Part shown: positions 1-8,370 of the stretch, one piece after another
Position numbering within the stretch: position 1 is the first letter of the stretch
Layout of the letters: each line of letters opens with the position of its first letter
Origin: Bog-756 sp052326605
GTDB taxonomy: Bacteria; Actinomycetota; Acidimicrobiia; Acidimicrobiales; RAAP-2
Direction of reading: 5' to 3'
Length of the DNA: 64,000 bases
Assembly (NCBI GenBank): GCA_052326605.1
Contig: JBKQMB010000036.1
Span: forward strand, 1-64,000
The notes under the pieces: generated by a model
Told to the model about the DNA's origin: nothing
The model's input: the letters and a program-made list of their open reading frames with translations, nothing else
Databases searched by the model: none
Position numbers and translations under genes: made by a program

Positions 1-35
1 CCGCACAACCTACCCCTGACCAGCCAGAACGCCGA

Positions 36-79
36 GCAGTCCCAACGGGGTTCGAACCCGTGTCTCCACCTTGAGAGGG
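36..79 (-). repeat. 3' fragment of a tRNA-Glu gene (direct repeat, copy 1)
   Basis: These 44 bases are identical to bases 870-913. They correspond to the 3' part of the complete tRNA-Glu gene on the minus strand: T arm, variable loop and the 3' side of the anticodon arm. Identity stops abruptly on both sides. The 5' half of a tRNA is missing, so this is not a functional tRNA. The arrangement is what a site-specific insertion into a tRNA 3' end leaves behind. Confidence 0.9.
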
Positions 80-338
80 CGATCGGGACCGTTCAGCGTG
101 TTCGGTTGATCTGCTCCAGTCCAGTTCAGATTGGGTGCCTGTCAATCCAGCCCGCTTGAGTCAGCCGCAGTTTCGTGGAGTTCAGTAGCAATCCCAGTAG
201 CAGGAAGACGACTCGCAACTCAGGTTGAGACGGCCCATTGGCAGGCCGCTCCGTTCCGAGCTCCCAGATCTGCACAAGGGGGCGTCCCCTATCCGCGCTG
301 CCGGCCAGGCACAAAGAGTTTCGTAGTACACTTCCTCT

Positions 339-581
339 GTGGAGATTCTCCATTCGGCCTATCGCCATGATGTCCAGGCCGACGATATGCAGCATGTTCT
401 GAACAACGCATTGGTTATCGAAGAGGTTGCCGAAGATCCGATCCGGTATCTAGTGCTCGGACCTGACCGATCAGGGAATCTCCTCCAACTGGTGGTGATG
501 GATCGGCCGCAGGGTCCGGCAGTTATCCATGCCATGCCGATGACCGAGCAGTACCGAAGACTCTTGCCAAAGGGCTGGTGA
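339..581 (+). CDS. Putative type II toxin (BrnT-like small protein)
   Basis: This 80-residue protein begins with GTG, and no convincing Shine-Dalgarno sequence precedes it. Its middle holds a hydrophobic strand pattern around LLQLVVM, followed by VIHAMPM and then YRRLL near the end. This is the layout of small BrnT-like proteins that actinobacteria encode directly upstream of a ribbon-helix-helix partner. Its stop overlaps the start of the downstream RHH gene by 4 bases, so the two are probably translated together. Toxin activity, presumably RNase-like, is inferred from the pairing. The pair lies between two copies of the tRNA-Glu 3' end, which suggests acquisition by transfer. Confidence 0.65.
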   Translation: MEILHSAYRHDVQADDMQHVLNNALVIEEVAEDPIRYLVLGPDRSGNLLQLVVMDRPQGPAVIHAMPMTEQYRRLLPKGW

Positions 582-859
582 TCAACATGAAGAGCAACGG
601 GACGAAGGCGGATGGGACGCCCATCACCGACGAGATGATCGAGGAGATGGCCGACGAAGCCGAGCGGGGCTACGACGTCGAGAGCATCCGTCGCAGGCAG
701 GGCGGGCGGCCATCGATGGGGTCCGCACCTTCATCAGTCGAATCGGTTCGCTTGGATCCCGAACTGAAGCGTGACCTGTTGCTGCGGGCTTCCGAGGACG
801 GCGTCAGCGTTTCAGAAACCATCAGAGAGGCGCTCCGCCAATACGTGCAGGCGGGCTGA
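578..859 (+). CDS. Ribbon-helix-helix (CopG-type) antitoxin
   Basis: The protein has 93 residues from a GTG that overlaps the toxin stop; an ATG nine bases downstream is an alternative start. The N-terminal half contains GTPITDEMIEEMADEAERGY, and a basic GGRPSMGS stretch follows. The last 45 residues form a ribbon-helix-helix: the strand SVESVRLDPEL, then two helices ending in ETIREALRQYV. In this family the RHH domain dimerises, binds the operon's operator and neutralises the toxin through the remaining part. Autoregulation of the pair is therefore likely. The gene ends 10 bases before the tRNA-Glu repeat. Confidence 0.75.
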   Translation: MINMKSNGTKADGTPITDEMIEEMADEAERGYDVESIRRRQGGRPSMGSAPSSVESVRLDPELKRDLLLRASEDGVSVSETIREALRQYVQAG

Positions 860-869
860 TTCGATTCTG

Positions 870-913
870 GCAGTCCCAACGGGGTTCGAACCCGTGTCTC
901 CACCTTGAGAGGG
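870..913 (-). repeat. 3' part of tRNA-Glu shared with copy 1 (direct repeat, copy 2)
   Basis: This is the second copy of the 44-base direct repeat and forms part of the intact tRNA-Glu. Together with bases 36-79 it encloses the toxin-antitoxin pair in an 834-base unit. Confidence 0.9.
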
Positions 914-943
914 TGGTGTCCTAGGCCTCTAGACGATGGGACC
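871..943 (-). tRNA. tRNA-Glu (anticodon CTC)
   Basis: Read on the minus strand, the gene gives a complete cloverleaf. The acceptor stem GGTCCCA pairs with TGGGACT, with one G-U at the end. The D arm contains GTCTAGAGGCC. The anticodon stem CCACC/GGTGG encloses loop CTCTCAA with anticodon CTC (GAG codons). The T arm is ACGGG-TTCGAAC-CCCGT. The CCA end is not encoded. Its 3' end appears to have served as an integration site. Confidence 0.97.
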
Positions 944-1031
944 CTGTCGAGCCGCCCCTCCCGGAGCGACCCACTGCATTCGGCAGCGGAGCAGCCGTAC
1001 TACGACGCCCCGAACGGGGGCGCTGCATGCG

Positions 1032-1104
1032 CTCGGGGGGGAGGGCTCGAACCTCCAACCTCGTGAACCAGAATCACGCGCGCTGCCAGTTGCGCCACCC
1101 CCGA
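1032..1104 (-). tRNA. tRNA-Gln (anticodon CTG)
   Basis: The minus strand folds as a cloverleaf with acceptor stem TCGGGGG/CCCCCGA. Anticodon stem CGTGA/TCACG encloses loop TTCTGGT, giving anticodon CTG (CAG codons). The T arm is GGAGG-TTCGAGC-CCTCC. CCA is not encoded. It lies 88 bases upstream of tRNA-Glu in the same direction, so the two may be co-transcribed. Confidence 0.96.
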
Positions 1105-1432
1105 ATGGGCGAACCGTCAATTTAGCCGACCTTGACCCGTCCGGAAACGGCCACCCCCAGGAGCCCGCGGACCCGACCCTGCCGTTCTCCCACAGCTCCT
1201 CCGTCCAGGCTCGGACCCCCGGCCGCCGACCATCCCTCACTACGAACGACCCCCGATGAGTGCGGAACGGGTGGTGATCCGACGGTAGGCGGGGGCGTAC
1301 ACCGTGGACAGCGACGATTGCCTCTACTATCGCCACGAGGCCGACGACGCCGTGTGAGTGGCCACTGGGCGGCCGGGAGGGAATGACCGTCTCCCCCCCC
1401 ACCGCCGAGCAGACGTGAGGAGACGTGACCCG
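1105..1432. other. Intergenic region, no gene seen
   Basis: This holds the upstream region of the two minus-strand tRNAs and the leader of the hydrolase at 1433. Open frames here have no coding character. An AATTTA at 1119-1124 could be the minus-strand -10 for tRNA-Gln, but no good -35 is visible. Confidence 0.5.
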
Positions 1433-2110
1433 ATGACCCAGCCGATCCGGATGGTCGCCCTCGACATGGCCGGCACCACCGTGGCCGACGGCGGTGCGGT
1501 GGAAGAGGCCTTCCAGAGCGCCCTCGACGCCGTCGGGCTTACCGCCGGCGGTCTGACCGACGATCCGCAGACCTACATCCGCCGGACGATGGGCCAGTCC
1601 AAGATCACCGTGTTCACCGAGTTGCTCCGGGGCGACCGCCACCTGGCCGAGCACGCCAATGTCGCCTTCGAGTCCGCCTTCGACCAGGCGGTGGACCGGG
1701 GGGAGGTCTCTGCCATTCCCGGCGCCGAGGCGACCTTTGACGCCCTGCGGGATGCGGGCATACGGGTCTGTCTGACCACCGGCTTCTCCCCTGCCACCCG
1801 CGACCGCATCCTGACGGCCCTCGACTGGCTGGGCAAGGTGGACCTCGCCCTGTCTCCGGCCGACGCCGGCCGGGGACGGCCGTGGCCGGACATGATCCTC
1901 ACCGCACTGCTGCGACTGAGGATCGACGATGTCGCCCAGATCGCGGTGGTCGGCGACACCACGAGCGATCTGCTGGCCGGCACCAGGTCGGGAGCGTCGA
2001 TGGTCATCGGGGTCCTGACCGGTGCCCACCCGAGGGAAGAGCTGGCCCGTGCTCCGCACACCCACCTGATCGACTCGGTCGCCGACCTCCCCGCGCTGCT
2101 GATCCGCTAG
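1433..2110 (+). CDS. Phosphonatase-like HAD hydrolase
   Basis: A haloacid dehalogenase-superfamily hydrolase of 225 residues. Motif I is ALDMAGTT near residue 9: Asp11 is the nucleophile, and the second Asp of most HADs is replaced by Ala, as in phosphonoacetaldehyde hydrolases. Motif II is LTTGF. Motif IV includes GDTTSDLLAG, and a GRGRPWPDMI stretch is typical of the phosphonatase-like subfamily. The likely reaction is hydrolysis of a phosphonate or phosphate ester; the substrate is unknown. The ATG at 1433 follows a purine-rich GAGGAGACGTGA; an earlier in-frame start lacks this. No other phosphonate genes lie nearby. Confidence 0.8.
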   Translation: MTQPIRMVALDMAGTTVADGGAVEEAFQSALDAVGLTAGGLTDDPQTYIRRTMGQSKITVFTELLRGDRHLAEHANVAFESAFDQAVDRGEVSAIPGAEATFDALRDAGIRVCLTTGFSPATRDRILTALDWLGKVDLALSPADAGRGRPWPDMILTALLRLRIDDVAQIAVVGDTTSDLLAGTRSGASMVIGVLTGAHPREELARAPHTHLIDSVADLPALLIR

Positions 2111-2153
2111 TGGCGCGGGCCGACCTCGACACGCCGAGCGGCGGAGCGATGCC

Positions 2154-2834
2154 TCATCCGAGCGAGACGTGCAGCGAGCTCAGGTGGTTGTAGCCGATGA
2201 TCCGGCCCACGGCCACACCGACGGTCTCCTTGGCGTAGAAGGGTGCCGTGGCCACGCCCTTGATCGGCGAGGTCTGGGTGGGCGTCGGGTAGGGCGTCAA
2301 ACCCACCGACGAGGCGATGGCCAGGCTGCGGGCCTCGTGGAACGGGTCGGTGACCACCAGCACGGTCCGATCGCCGCGGGACAGGAGGGTCGGTGCCGCC
2401 TGGGCGAGATTCTCCCACGAGTCGCTACCTCCGGCCTCGAGGATGTCCTGGCCGGGGATTCCGGCCGCGATCAGGTAGCGGGCCGACGCCTGGGCCTCCG
2501 TGTACCGGTCACCCACCTCCTTCGACCCGGTCACCATGATGTCGTCGGCGTAGTGCTGGCGCCACAGGATCTCCGCCTCATCGAGACGGGCGGCCAGATC
2601 GGGTGAGGGCACCCCGTTGTACTGGGCGGCCCCCATCACCACGATGGCCCCGGCCGGCCGCGGCTCGTAGCGGCGCCCGGTCATCCAGACCTGCACCGCG
2701 GTCACCGCCAGGTAGACCGCTGCGGCTGCCACCACGATGGTGACGACCCGCAGGACGAACCGGAGCAGACGGAGGCCGGTCAGCGTGGCGAGCAGGCCCA
2801 CGGGACTCTGGGAACCACGGTGGGGTGCGGGCAC
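2154..2834 (-). CDS. YdcF/ElyC/SanA-like DUF218 membrane protein
   Basis: About 226 residues from a GTG at 2834; a GTG at 2801 is an alternative. An N-terminal transmembrane helix (FVLRVVTIVVAAAAVYLAV) is followed by a DUF218 domain. That domain begins AGAIVVMGAAQYNGVPSPDL and contains the family's EAGGSDSWENLAQA and VLVVTDPFHEARSLAIA segments. DUF218 proteins sit in the cytoplasmic membrane and are linked to envelope or cell-wall metabolism; the reaction is unsettled. The gene starts just downstream of gltX on the same strand, so it is probably in the same transcript. Confidence 0.8.
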   Translation of the reverse strand: MPAPHRGSQSPVGLLATLTGLRLLRFVLRVVTIVVAAAAVYLAVTAVQVWMTGRRYEPRPAGAIVVMGAAQYNGVPSPDLAARLDEAEILWRQHYADDIMVTGSKEVGDRYTEAQASARYLIAAGIPGQDILEAGGSDSWENLAQAAPTLLSRGDRTVLVVTDPFHEARSLAIASSVGLTPYPTPTQTSPIKGVATAPFYAKETVGVAVGRIIGYNHLSSLHVSLG

Positions 2835-2844
2835 TGCGTTCCGG

Positions 2845-4341
2845 TCATGGCGACGACTCCCCACCCGCGGCCGCACCGGCGCTGCCGAGAGCGGCCCGCA
2901 GGCGGGCCAGGGTTCGCTCCGGCCCGAGGACCTCGAGCGCCTCGAACAGCGGGGGGCCCACCCGGCGGCCGGTGACAGCAACCCGGATCGGGGCCTGGGC
3001 CTTGCCCAGCTTGCGCCCCACCATTTCGCCGACGGCCAGTGTGGTGGCGTGGAGGGCGTCACGGTTCCAGTCACCCGCCAAACCCTCGTAGCCGGCGATG
3101 GCACCCAAGAGGATGGTGCCGGCAACCTCGTCACCGGCGACCGCCTTGGCCCACGAATCCTCGTCGATCTCCGGCTGGTCGAGGAAGAGGAAGTCGACCA
3201 TGGCGGGGACCTCACCGAGGACGGCCACCCGCTCCTGGACCAGCGGGGCCAGCGCGGCGAACGCCGCCTCGTCGAAGTTCGCCGCCGGCCAGGGCGCTCC
3301 GTCCCCCGTCACCCACGGTCGGCACGCCTCGATGAACGTGTCGAGCGGCATGGCCCGGATGTACTCGCCGTTCATGTGGGTGAGCTTGGCGACGTCGAAG
3401 AACGCCGGCGAGTGGTTGACGTCCTCGAGGCGGAACCACTGCGCCATCTGGTCGACGGTGAAGATCTCGTCCTCGCCGGGCGGGCTCCATCCGAGCAGTC
3501 CCAGGTAGTTGACGAACGCCTCGGGGAGATACCCCTGGTCCCGATAGGCCTCGACAGCCACCGGGTCCCGGCGCTTGGACAGCTTCTTCCGCTGCTCGTT
3601 GACCAGCATGGGCAGATGGGCGAAGACGGGCAGGCCCGGTGCGGGCGCGCCGGCTGCGCCGGCCGAGTCGTCGGTGGTCCACCCGAGGGAGATCAGGGCC
3701 TCCCACAGCAGGATGCCCTTCGGGGTGGTGGGGAGCAGGTCCTCTCCCCGGATGACGTGGGTGATTGCCATGTCGATGTCGTCGACCACGTTGGCCAGCA
3801 CGAACAGCGGCGCGCCGTTGGCCTTCACCACCACGAAGTCGTCCATGGCCGAGCACGGGAATTCGACCGCACCTCGGATGACGTCGTGGACAGTGGTGAT
3901 CCCCTCGTCCGGCATGCGAAACCGCAGCGCAGTCCCGTCGCCCCGGGGGAGCCCGCGTGACCGGCAGAAGCCGTCGTACCCGGGCGTCAGGATCCCCGCG
4001 GCCCTGTTGCGGACGTCGACCTCGTCGTGGGTGCACCCACAGGCGTAGAAGCAACCGGCGTCCCACAGTGCGTCGATGGCCTGGTGGTAGCGCTCGGTGC
4101 GCAGGGACTGACGGTAGGGGCCCTCGTCGGGGTCCATCGACAGCCAGTGCATGGCCGAGAAGATCCCGTCCACCCACTCCTCGCGATTGCGCTCGGCATC
4201 GGTGTCCTCGATACGCAGCACGAACGTGCCACCCGACTGGCGGGCCACCAACCAGTTGAACAGTGCGGTACGCGCGCTCCCGACGTGGAAGTACCCGGTC
4301 GGCGATGGGGCGAAGCGGACCCTCGGGGCGTCCCCGGGCAC
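2845..4341 (-). CDS. gltX: Glutamyl-tRNA synthetase
   Basis: A class I aminoacyl-tRNA synthetase that charges tRNA-Glu; about 498 residues, normal for the family. VRFAPSPTGYFHVGSART carries the HIGH-type motif, and KKLSKRRDPV is the KMSKS-type loop. The Cys-rich FYACGCTHDEVD segment matches the zinc-binding insertion seen in many bacterial GluRS. The chosen start is the GTG at 4341, just behind the ferredoxin stop. An in-frame ATG at 4392 would overlap the ferredoxin gene by 44 bases and add residues unlike the family. The GTG has GAGGA immediately next to it, too close to be ideal, so coupled translation is likely. Confidence 0.92.
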   Translation of the reverse strand: MPGDAPRVRFAPSPTGYFHVGSARTALFNWLVARQSGGTFVLRIEDTDAERNREEWVDGIFSAMHWLSMDPDEGPYRQSLRTERYHQAIDALWDAGCFYACGCTHDEVDVRNRAAGILTPGYDGFCRSRGLPRGDGTALRFRMPDEGITTVHDVIRGAVEFPCSAMDDFVVVKANGAPLFVLANVVDDIDMAITHVIRGEDLLPTTPKGILLWEALISLGWTTDDSAGAAGAPAPGLPVFAHLPMLVNEQRKKLSKRRDPVAVEAYRDQGYLPEAFVNYLGLLGWSPPGEDEIFTVDQMAQWFRLEDVNHSPAFFDVAKLTHMNGEYIRAMPLDTFIEACRPWVTGDGAPWPAANFDEAAFAALAPLVQERVAVLGEVPAMVDFLFLDQPEIDEDSWAKAVAGDEVAGTILLGAIAGYEGLAGDWNRDALHATTLAVGEMVGRKLGKAQAPIRVAVTGRRVGPPLFEALEVLGPERTLARLRAALGSAGAAAGGESSP

Positions 4342-4348
4342 TCCTCGG

Positions 4349-4546
4349 TTACTCGTCTTCGACGATGGTGATGGCTCCAGTGGGGCAGCCATTGGCCGCC
4401 TGGCGGACCTTGTCGCGCAGTTCCTCGCCGGGATGTTCGTTCAACAGGTAGAGGTACCCGTCGTCACGCACCTCGAAGACCTCCGGAGCGATCCCCATGC
4501 AGACGGCGTTGCTGGCACACTCGTCGAAGTCGACAACAATCTTCAT
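4349..4546 (-). CDS. Small [3Fe-4S]-type ferredoxin
   Basis: A 65-residue electron carrier. The cysteine pattern is DECASNAVCMGIAPEVF near the N-terminus and ANGCPTGAI near the C-terminus, fitting the single-cluster 3Fe-4S ferredoxins that often feed cytochromes P450 in actinobacteria. It starts with ATG behind a strong AGGAGG. No P450 is present here, and its immediate downstream neighbour is gltX, so its redox partner cannot be named. Confidence 0.9.
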   Translation of the reverse strand: MKIVVDFDECASNAVCMGIAPEVFEVRDDGYLYLLNEHPGEELRDKVRQAANGCPTGAITIVEDE

Positions 4547-4769
4547 GTGATGCCTCCTGCTGCTCGGCGACAGCCCGAGTGTACCGGTCCCCCGGCACGG
4601 TGCCAGGGCACTGGAGGACCGGCCGGCGGGCGGCCCGGATGCTGCCCGTAGGTCTGCCACCACACACTCAGTGCACGGGCGCGCCACGGAGAGCCCGGGT
4701 CCCGATAGAACACACACCATGGCTACCTTCCCCCGCTCCCCTCTGGCCGACCGACCCCGCCGGCGCAAG

Positions 4770-5303
4770 GTGCCCTGCTCACCGGCGACTACGGGATCGC
4801 GCACATCTCCAACGACAACTACATCGCGCTGATCTCCGGGCAGGCACCCAATCCCCTCAACCAGGCCGACTGCCAGGTCTTCGCCAACTTCCCGGCCAGC
4901 GCCACCGTGGCCACCAACGGCCAGATCTCCGACTCGGGCTGCGTCTTCCCGACCACCGTGACCACGGTGGCCGACCAGCTCACCCAGGCCCAACTGACCT
5001 GGAATGGCTACATGGAGTACATGGGCAACATCCCCTTCCGGGGGTCCGCTGTCTGCGGTCATCCCACCGTCGGCGCTGGCCAAGATCGACACCTTCCTCC
5101 AGACCTGGGTGCCGCTGATCACCGGCTCGCCGGCCTTCCGGAAGGACGGGCTTGTCCAGATCACCTTCGACGAGGCCGACGTCGCCGACACCGACGTCGT
5201 GCTGCAGCGAGACGCCGGGCACGGCGTCGGCCCTCCCCGGGGTCACCGGGCCAGGACGGTCAGCGCCACCTTCGGAACGGACGTCTTCGCGGGCACCGGG
5301 TGA
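4770..5303 (+). pseudogene. Broken phosphoesterase (acid phosphatase/phospholipase C-like)
   Basis: Two frames together give recognisable parts of the phosphoesterase family. One frame reads GDYGIAHISNDNYIALISGQ and GCVFPTTVTTVADQL up to about 5035. The other continues with ALAKIDTFLQTWVPLITGSP and DGLVQITFDEAD to 5303. At least one frameshift near 5036 separates them. The central part of the family, with its PNLC..DGH segment, is missing, and the N-terminus is degraded; an ATG at 4719 may be the old start. Not expected to be functional. Confidence 0.7.
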
Positions 5304-5315
5304 CCCAGCGACCGG

Positions 5316-6971
5316 TCACCCTCCCAAATCGATCGACCGGGTGACCTCCACGGACTCGAGCAGGCGTCGGTCGTGGGAGACCAGTAGCAGGGTGCCGCGG
5401 AACCCGGTCAGTGCCGATTCCAGCTGTTCGATGGCAGGAAGGTCGAGATGGTTGGTCGGCTCGTCGAGCACCAGGAAGTTGACACCGAGCGCCTGGAACA
5501 TCGCCAGCTCGGCCCGGGTCCGCTCGCCCGGGGACAGCGAGGCCACCGGCCTGGTCACGTGGTCGGCGTCGAGGCCGAACTTGGCCAGAAGCGACCTCGC
5601 TTCGGACTGCTTCAGATGGCATCGGTCCATCACCGTCCTGACCAGATCGTCGGTTGCGCCAATGGCGCGGCGGTCCTGGCCCAACTCCCCCACCACGACG
5701 CTCGGACCGATCCACCGGTCGCCCGCCGTCAGCGGCAGCGTGCCGAGCAGGGCGGCGACCAGCGTGGACTTCCCCGTGCCATTGGCCCCGGTCAACGCCA
5801 GCCGGTCACCCCAATTGATCTCCAGGTCGATGGGCCCCAGCCGGAACGACCCACGGTCGATGACGGCGCTCCGCAACCGGGCGACCACGTCGCCGGACCG
5901 GCCTGCCTCTTCGATGGTGAACCGCAGGTCCCACCCCTCCCAGGGTTTGTCCACTACGTCGAGCGCCTCGAGTGCGCGCTCGGTCTGACGCGCCTTGGAC
6001 GCAAGCTTCTCGGTGCGATCGATGCGGAATCCCCGCTGGGCCTTGTCGTTGTCACGGGGGCTGTGGGTCTCTCTGCGGATCCCGGTGGTCGCCCACTGGC
6101 GCTGGCGCTCGGCCCGTCCCTCGAGTGCGCCCCGGCGACTGGCATAGCGGTCGTAGGCCTCCGCGGCGTGGCGCCGGGCGTTGGCCCGCTCCGCCTGGTA
6201 CCCGGCCCACCCGCCGCCGTACTCCTGGGCGGTGTGGACGTGCGCATCGAGCTCGAGCACGCTGGCCACCGTGCGGTCGAGGAAGTCCCGGTCGTGAGAG
6301 ACGATCACCATGCCACCCGATCGCGATCCGACCCACTGCTCGAGTCGTCTGAGCCCCTCGAAATCGAGGTCGTTGGTCGGCTCGTCGAGGAGGGTGATGT
6401 CGAAGTGGGACAGCTCGATGCCGGCCAACGCCACCTTGGCCCGCTGCCCGCCGGAAAGTGTCGACGCGTCGCGGTCGGCCAGCGAAGCGCCGACCCCGAG
6501 GTCGTTGAGGACCTCTTCGATCCGGGCATCGAGGTCTCCGGCCCCGAGAGTGGTGAACCGCTCCAGTGCCACCTCATACCGTCGTTCGGCCTGCGGGGTC
6601 CCCCCCACCAGGCCAAAGGCAGCATCCGCCAGCTCGGCTTCGGCGTCGAGGCTGCCGGTCCTGCGGGCAAGTGCCTCCCGGACCGTCTCCCCGCGGATCG
6701 CCTCGTGCTCCTGGGCGAGGTAGCCGACAGTGGCCACCGGGGGGTCGAGGGTGATCGATCCCTCGTCAGGCTCGAGGATGCCGGCGAGCAGCTGCAGCAA
6801 CGTGGACTTGCCGGTGCCGTTGGGGCCGATCACGCCGATCCGGCTCTCGGGCCCGACTGTCAGCGAGACGTCTGCGAGCACGGTGCGCGCCCCACGGTCG
6901 TGGGTGAGCAAGCGGGCCACCAGCGTGGCCGGGCGTACCGCAGGCGAAGAAGGAGTGCGTGGTGCGGGCAT
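5316..6971 (-). CDS. ABC-F family ATP-binding protein
   Basis: A soluble protein of 551 residues with two ATPase cassettes and no membrane segment. The first Walker A is GPNGTGKST, with signature LSGGQRAKVAL and LLDEPTNDLD. The second Walker A is GANGTGKST, with signature LSPGERTRAEL and VLDEPTNHLD. A basic linker lies between them. ABC-F proteins act on the ribosome in translation or antibiotic protection, and the precise role cannot be read here. The ATG at 6971 is preceded by GGAGG at good spacing; an in-frame extension upstream lacks such a site. Confidence 0.88.
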   Translation of the reverse strand: MPAPRTPSSPAVRPATLVARLLTHDRGARTVLADVSLTVGPESRIGVIGPNGTGKSTLLQLLAGILEPDEGSITLDPPVATVGYLAQEHEAIRGETVREALARRTGSLDAEAELADAAFGLVGGTPQAERRYEVALERFTTLGAGDLDARIEEVLNDLGVGASLADRDASTLSGGQRAKVALAGIELSHFDITLLDEPTNDLDFEGLRRLEQWVGSRSGGMVIVSHDRDFLDRTVASVLELDAHVHTAQEYGGGWAGYQAERANARRHAAEAYDRYASRRGALEGRAERQRQWATTGIRRETHSPRDNDKAQRGFRIDRTEKLASKARQTERALEALDVVDKPWEGWDLRFTIEEAGRSGDVVARLRSAVIDRGSFRLGPIDLEINWGDRLALTGANGTGKSTLVAALLGTLPLTAGDRWIGPSVVVGELGQDRRAIGATDDLVRTVMDRCHLKQSEARSLLAKFGLDADHVTRPVASLSPGERTRAELAMFQALGVNFLVLDEPTNHLDLPAIEQLESALTGFRGTLLLVSHDRRLLESVEVTRSIDLGG

Positions 6972-7161
6972 CGGAAACCTCCGGGACCAGGGGACACGGG
7001 TCGAACACGGGGCAACCAATTGTCAGCGCACGGCCCGAGCGTAGCGCCCATGGGGACACGCCGGCGGTGGTAGGGCGCTCAGTCGTCGATGGCGCTTTGG
7101 AGCGGTGCCGCCCGTGGCCCGCGAGCACGGCCGTCGATGCGGCCCGGCAGCTCCAGTCCGG

Positions 7162-8370
7162 TCATCCTCCGCTCGGAGAGTTGGCGGGCGTGCTCGTCAC
7201 CGGGGGCACACTCTCCACCGGGGGCAGCGTGGTCGCGGGCCCGGTGCTCGTGGTCGTGGTCGTCGGCGGCGAGGTCGTCGGCGGCGAGGTCGTCGGCGGC
7301 GTGGTCGTCGGCGGCGAGGTCGTCGGCGTGGGGTTGGTCGGCACGGTGGTGCAGCCGGTCGGGGCATCGGGGACCGCAACCTGATCGGCGGGCACGGTGG
7401 CAACAGTCGCCCCGCTCTGATCGACCCCGACGACCGTCGCACCGGTCAGCTCGGCATCGCCCGGCGCCGCCAGCACGACGATGCCGGAGCTCGGTGCCAT
7501 GGCGTCCACGGCGGTGCCGCCTGCCGAAAGGCGGACCGATGCCACACCGCTACCCACCCACACCGCGACCCAGCTCACCGGCGCACCTTCCTCGATGCCG
7601 AAGGAGCCCACTCCGAGCACCTCCACCGTGTCCGGGGAGGGTGCAGCAGCCGTCGGTCGAAGTACCGAACCGCTGCCGACCGTTCTGTCGGTCGACAGCT
7701 CGACCACCAACTGCCCGCACGAGGCGGTGGGCGGGACCGGTGCCGTGCCGGTGGAACCGGACCCGTTCGACTCGGTGGACCCGGACCCGGTGGACCCACC
7801 GTCCCCGGTCGTGCTGGTACCACCGACGGCACTGCCTCCGCCGGTCGCGCCACTCACCGTCTGCGGAGTCAGCATCGGCTGGGCACACGTGGCACCCTTC
7901 GGGCACGGCGTCGGACCGGGGACGATGCCCACCGGCGGGCACGGCGCTCCCTGCGTACAGTCCCCGGTCGTGCTGACCCCGGACCCGTAGGCGCGGATCG
8001 TCACGCCCGAGGAAGTGGTCCGGGTGAAGAGGAACGAGTACGCGGTCGGGACGGCGATGGACGGCAGGTTCGGACCTCCCGCAGCGCTGGGTGCCAGTGA
8101 TGCGCCGGCCCGCCCGGGGATTCCCGTAGACGGTGCCGCCGCCAGCGGCGTGGTGGTGGTGGCTCTGCCGCCGGCAAGTGCGACGCCCGTCAAGACCCCG
8201 ACCCCGGCGATGATGATCGCGAGTGCCACCGCTCCCATCGCCAGGGGGCCTCGTCGACCGGACGGCCCGACCGAGCGCTCCACGAACGCACCGGCGTCGG
8301 GGTCGACCTGGACGCTTGCCGCCTTGCCGGCCAGGTGGGCACGAAGGCGGTCCTCGAACTCTTCGCTCAT
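7162..8370 (-). CDS. Membrane-anchored partner of the ECF sigma factor (putative anti-sigma factor)
   Basis: A 402-residue protein with a short cytoplasmic N-terminus (MSEEFEDRLRAHLAGK) and one transmembrane helix at about residues 43-67. A long Gly/Ser/Thr-rich extracytoplasmic part follows, and the tail is built of PTTSPP-type repeats. Its ATG overlaps the stop of the sigma factor gene (ATGA). That coupling and topology are usual for anti-sigma factors, but no HXXXCXXC zinc motif is visible, so the role is inferred. The Pro/Thr tail probably spans or attaches to the cell wall. Confidence 0.65.
   Translation of the reverse strand: MSEEFEDRLRAHLAGKAASVQVDPDAGAFVERSVGPSGRRGPLAMGAVALAIIIAGVGVLTGVALAGGRATTTTPLAAAPSTGIPGRAGASLAPSAAGGPNLPSIAVPTAYSFLFTRTTSSGVTIRAYGSGVSTTGDCTQGAPCPPVGIVPGPTPCPKGATCAQPMLTPQTVSGATGGGSAVGGTSTTGDGGSTGSGSTESNGSGSTGTAPVPPTASCGQLVVELSTDRTVGSGSVLRPTAAAPSPDTVEVLGVGSFGIEEGAPVSWVAVWVGSGVASVRLSAGGTAVDAMAPSSGIVVLAAPGDAELTGATVVGVDQSGATVATVPADQVAVPDAPTGCTTVPTNPTPTTSPPTTTPPTTSPPTTSPPTTTTTSTGPATTLPPVESVPPVTSTPANSPSGG
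7259..7318 (-). repeat. Four tandem 15-base repeats in coding sequence
   Basis: The unit GTCGTCGGCGGCGAG (plus strand) occurs four times head to tail with one base change in the third copy, and degenerates on both sides. On the minus strand it encodes the Pro/Thr/Ser-rich tail of the putative anti-sigma protein. The unit is a multiple of three, so copy-number change would keep the frame. Confidence 0.9.

Noticed and set aside
929..2065. Long minus-strand open frame opposite the phosphonatase-like hydrolase
   Set aside because: Antisense frame in GC-rich DNA; low-complexity Arg/Gly translation, no family motif, and the plus-strand gene has clear catalytic motifs.
2737..3960. Long plus-strand open frame opposite gltX
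   Set aside because: Shadow frame of the synthetase gene; no recognisable domain.
7259..7318. CRISPR-like short repeat array
   Set aside because: Units are 15 bases with no spacers and lie inside a coding sequence.
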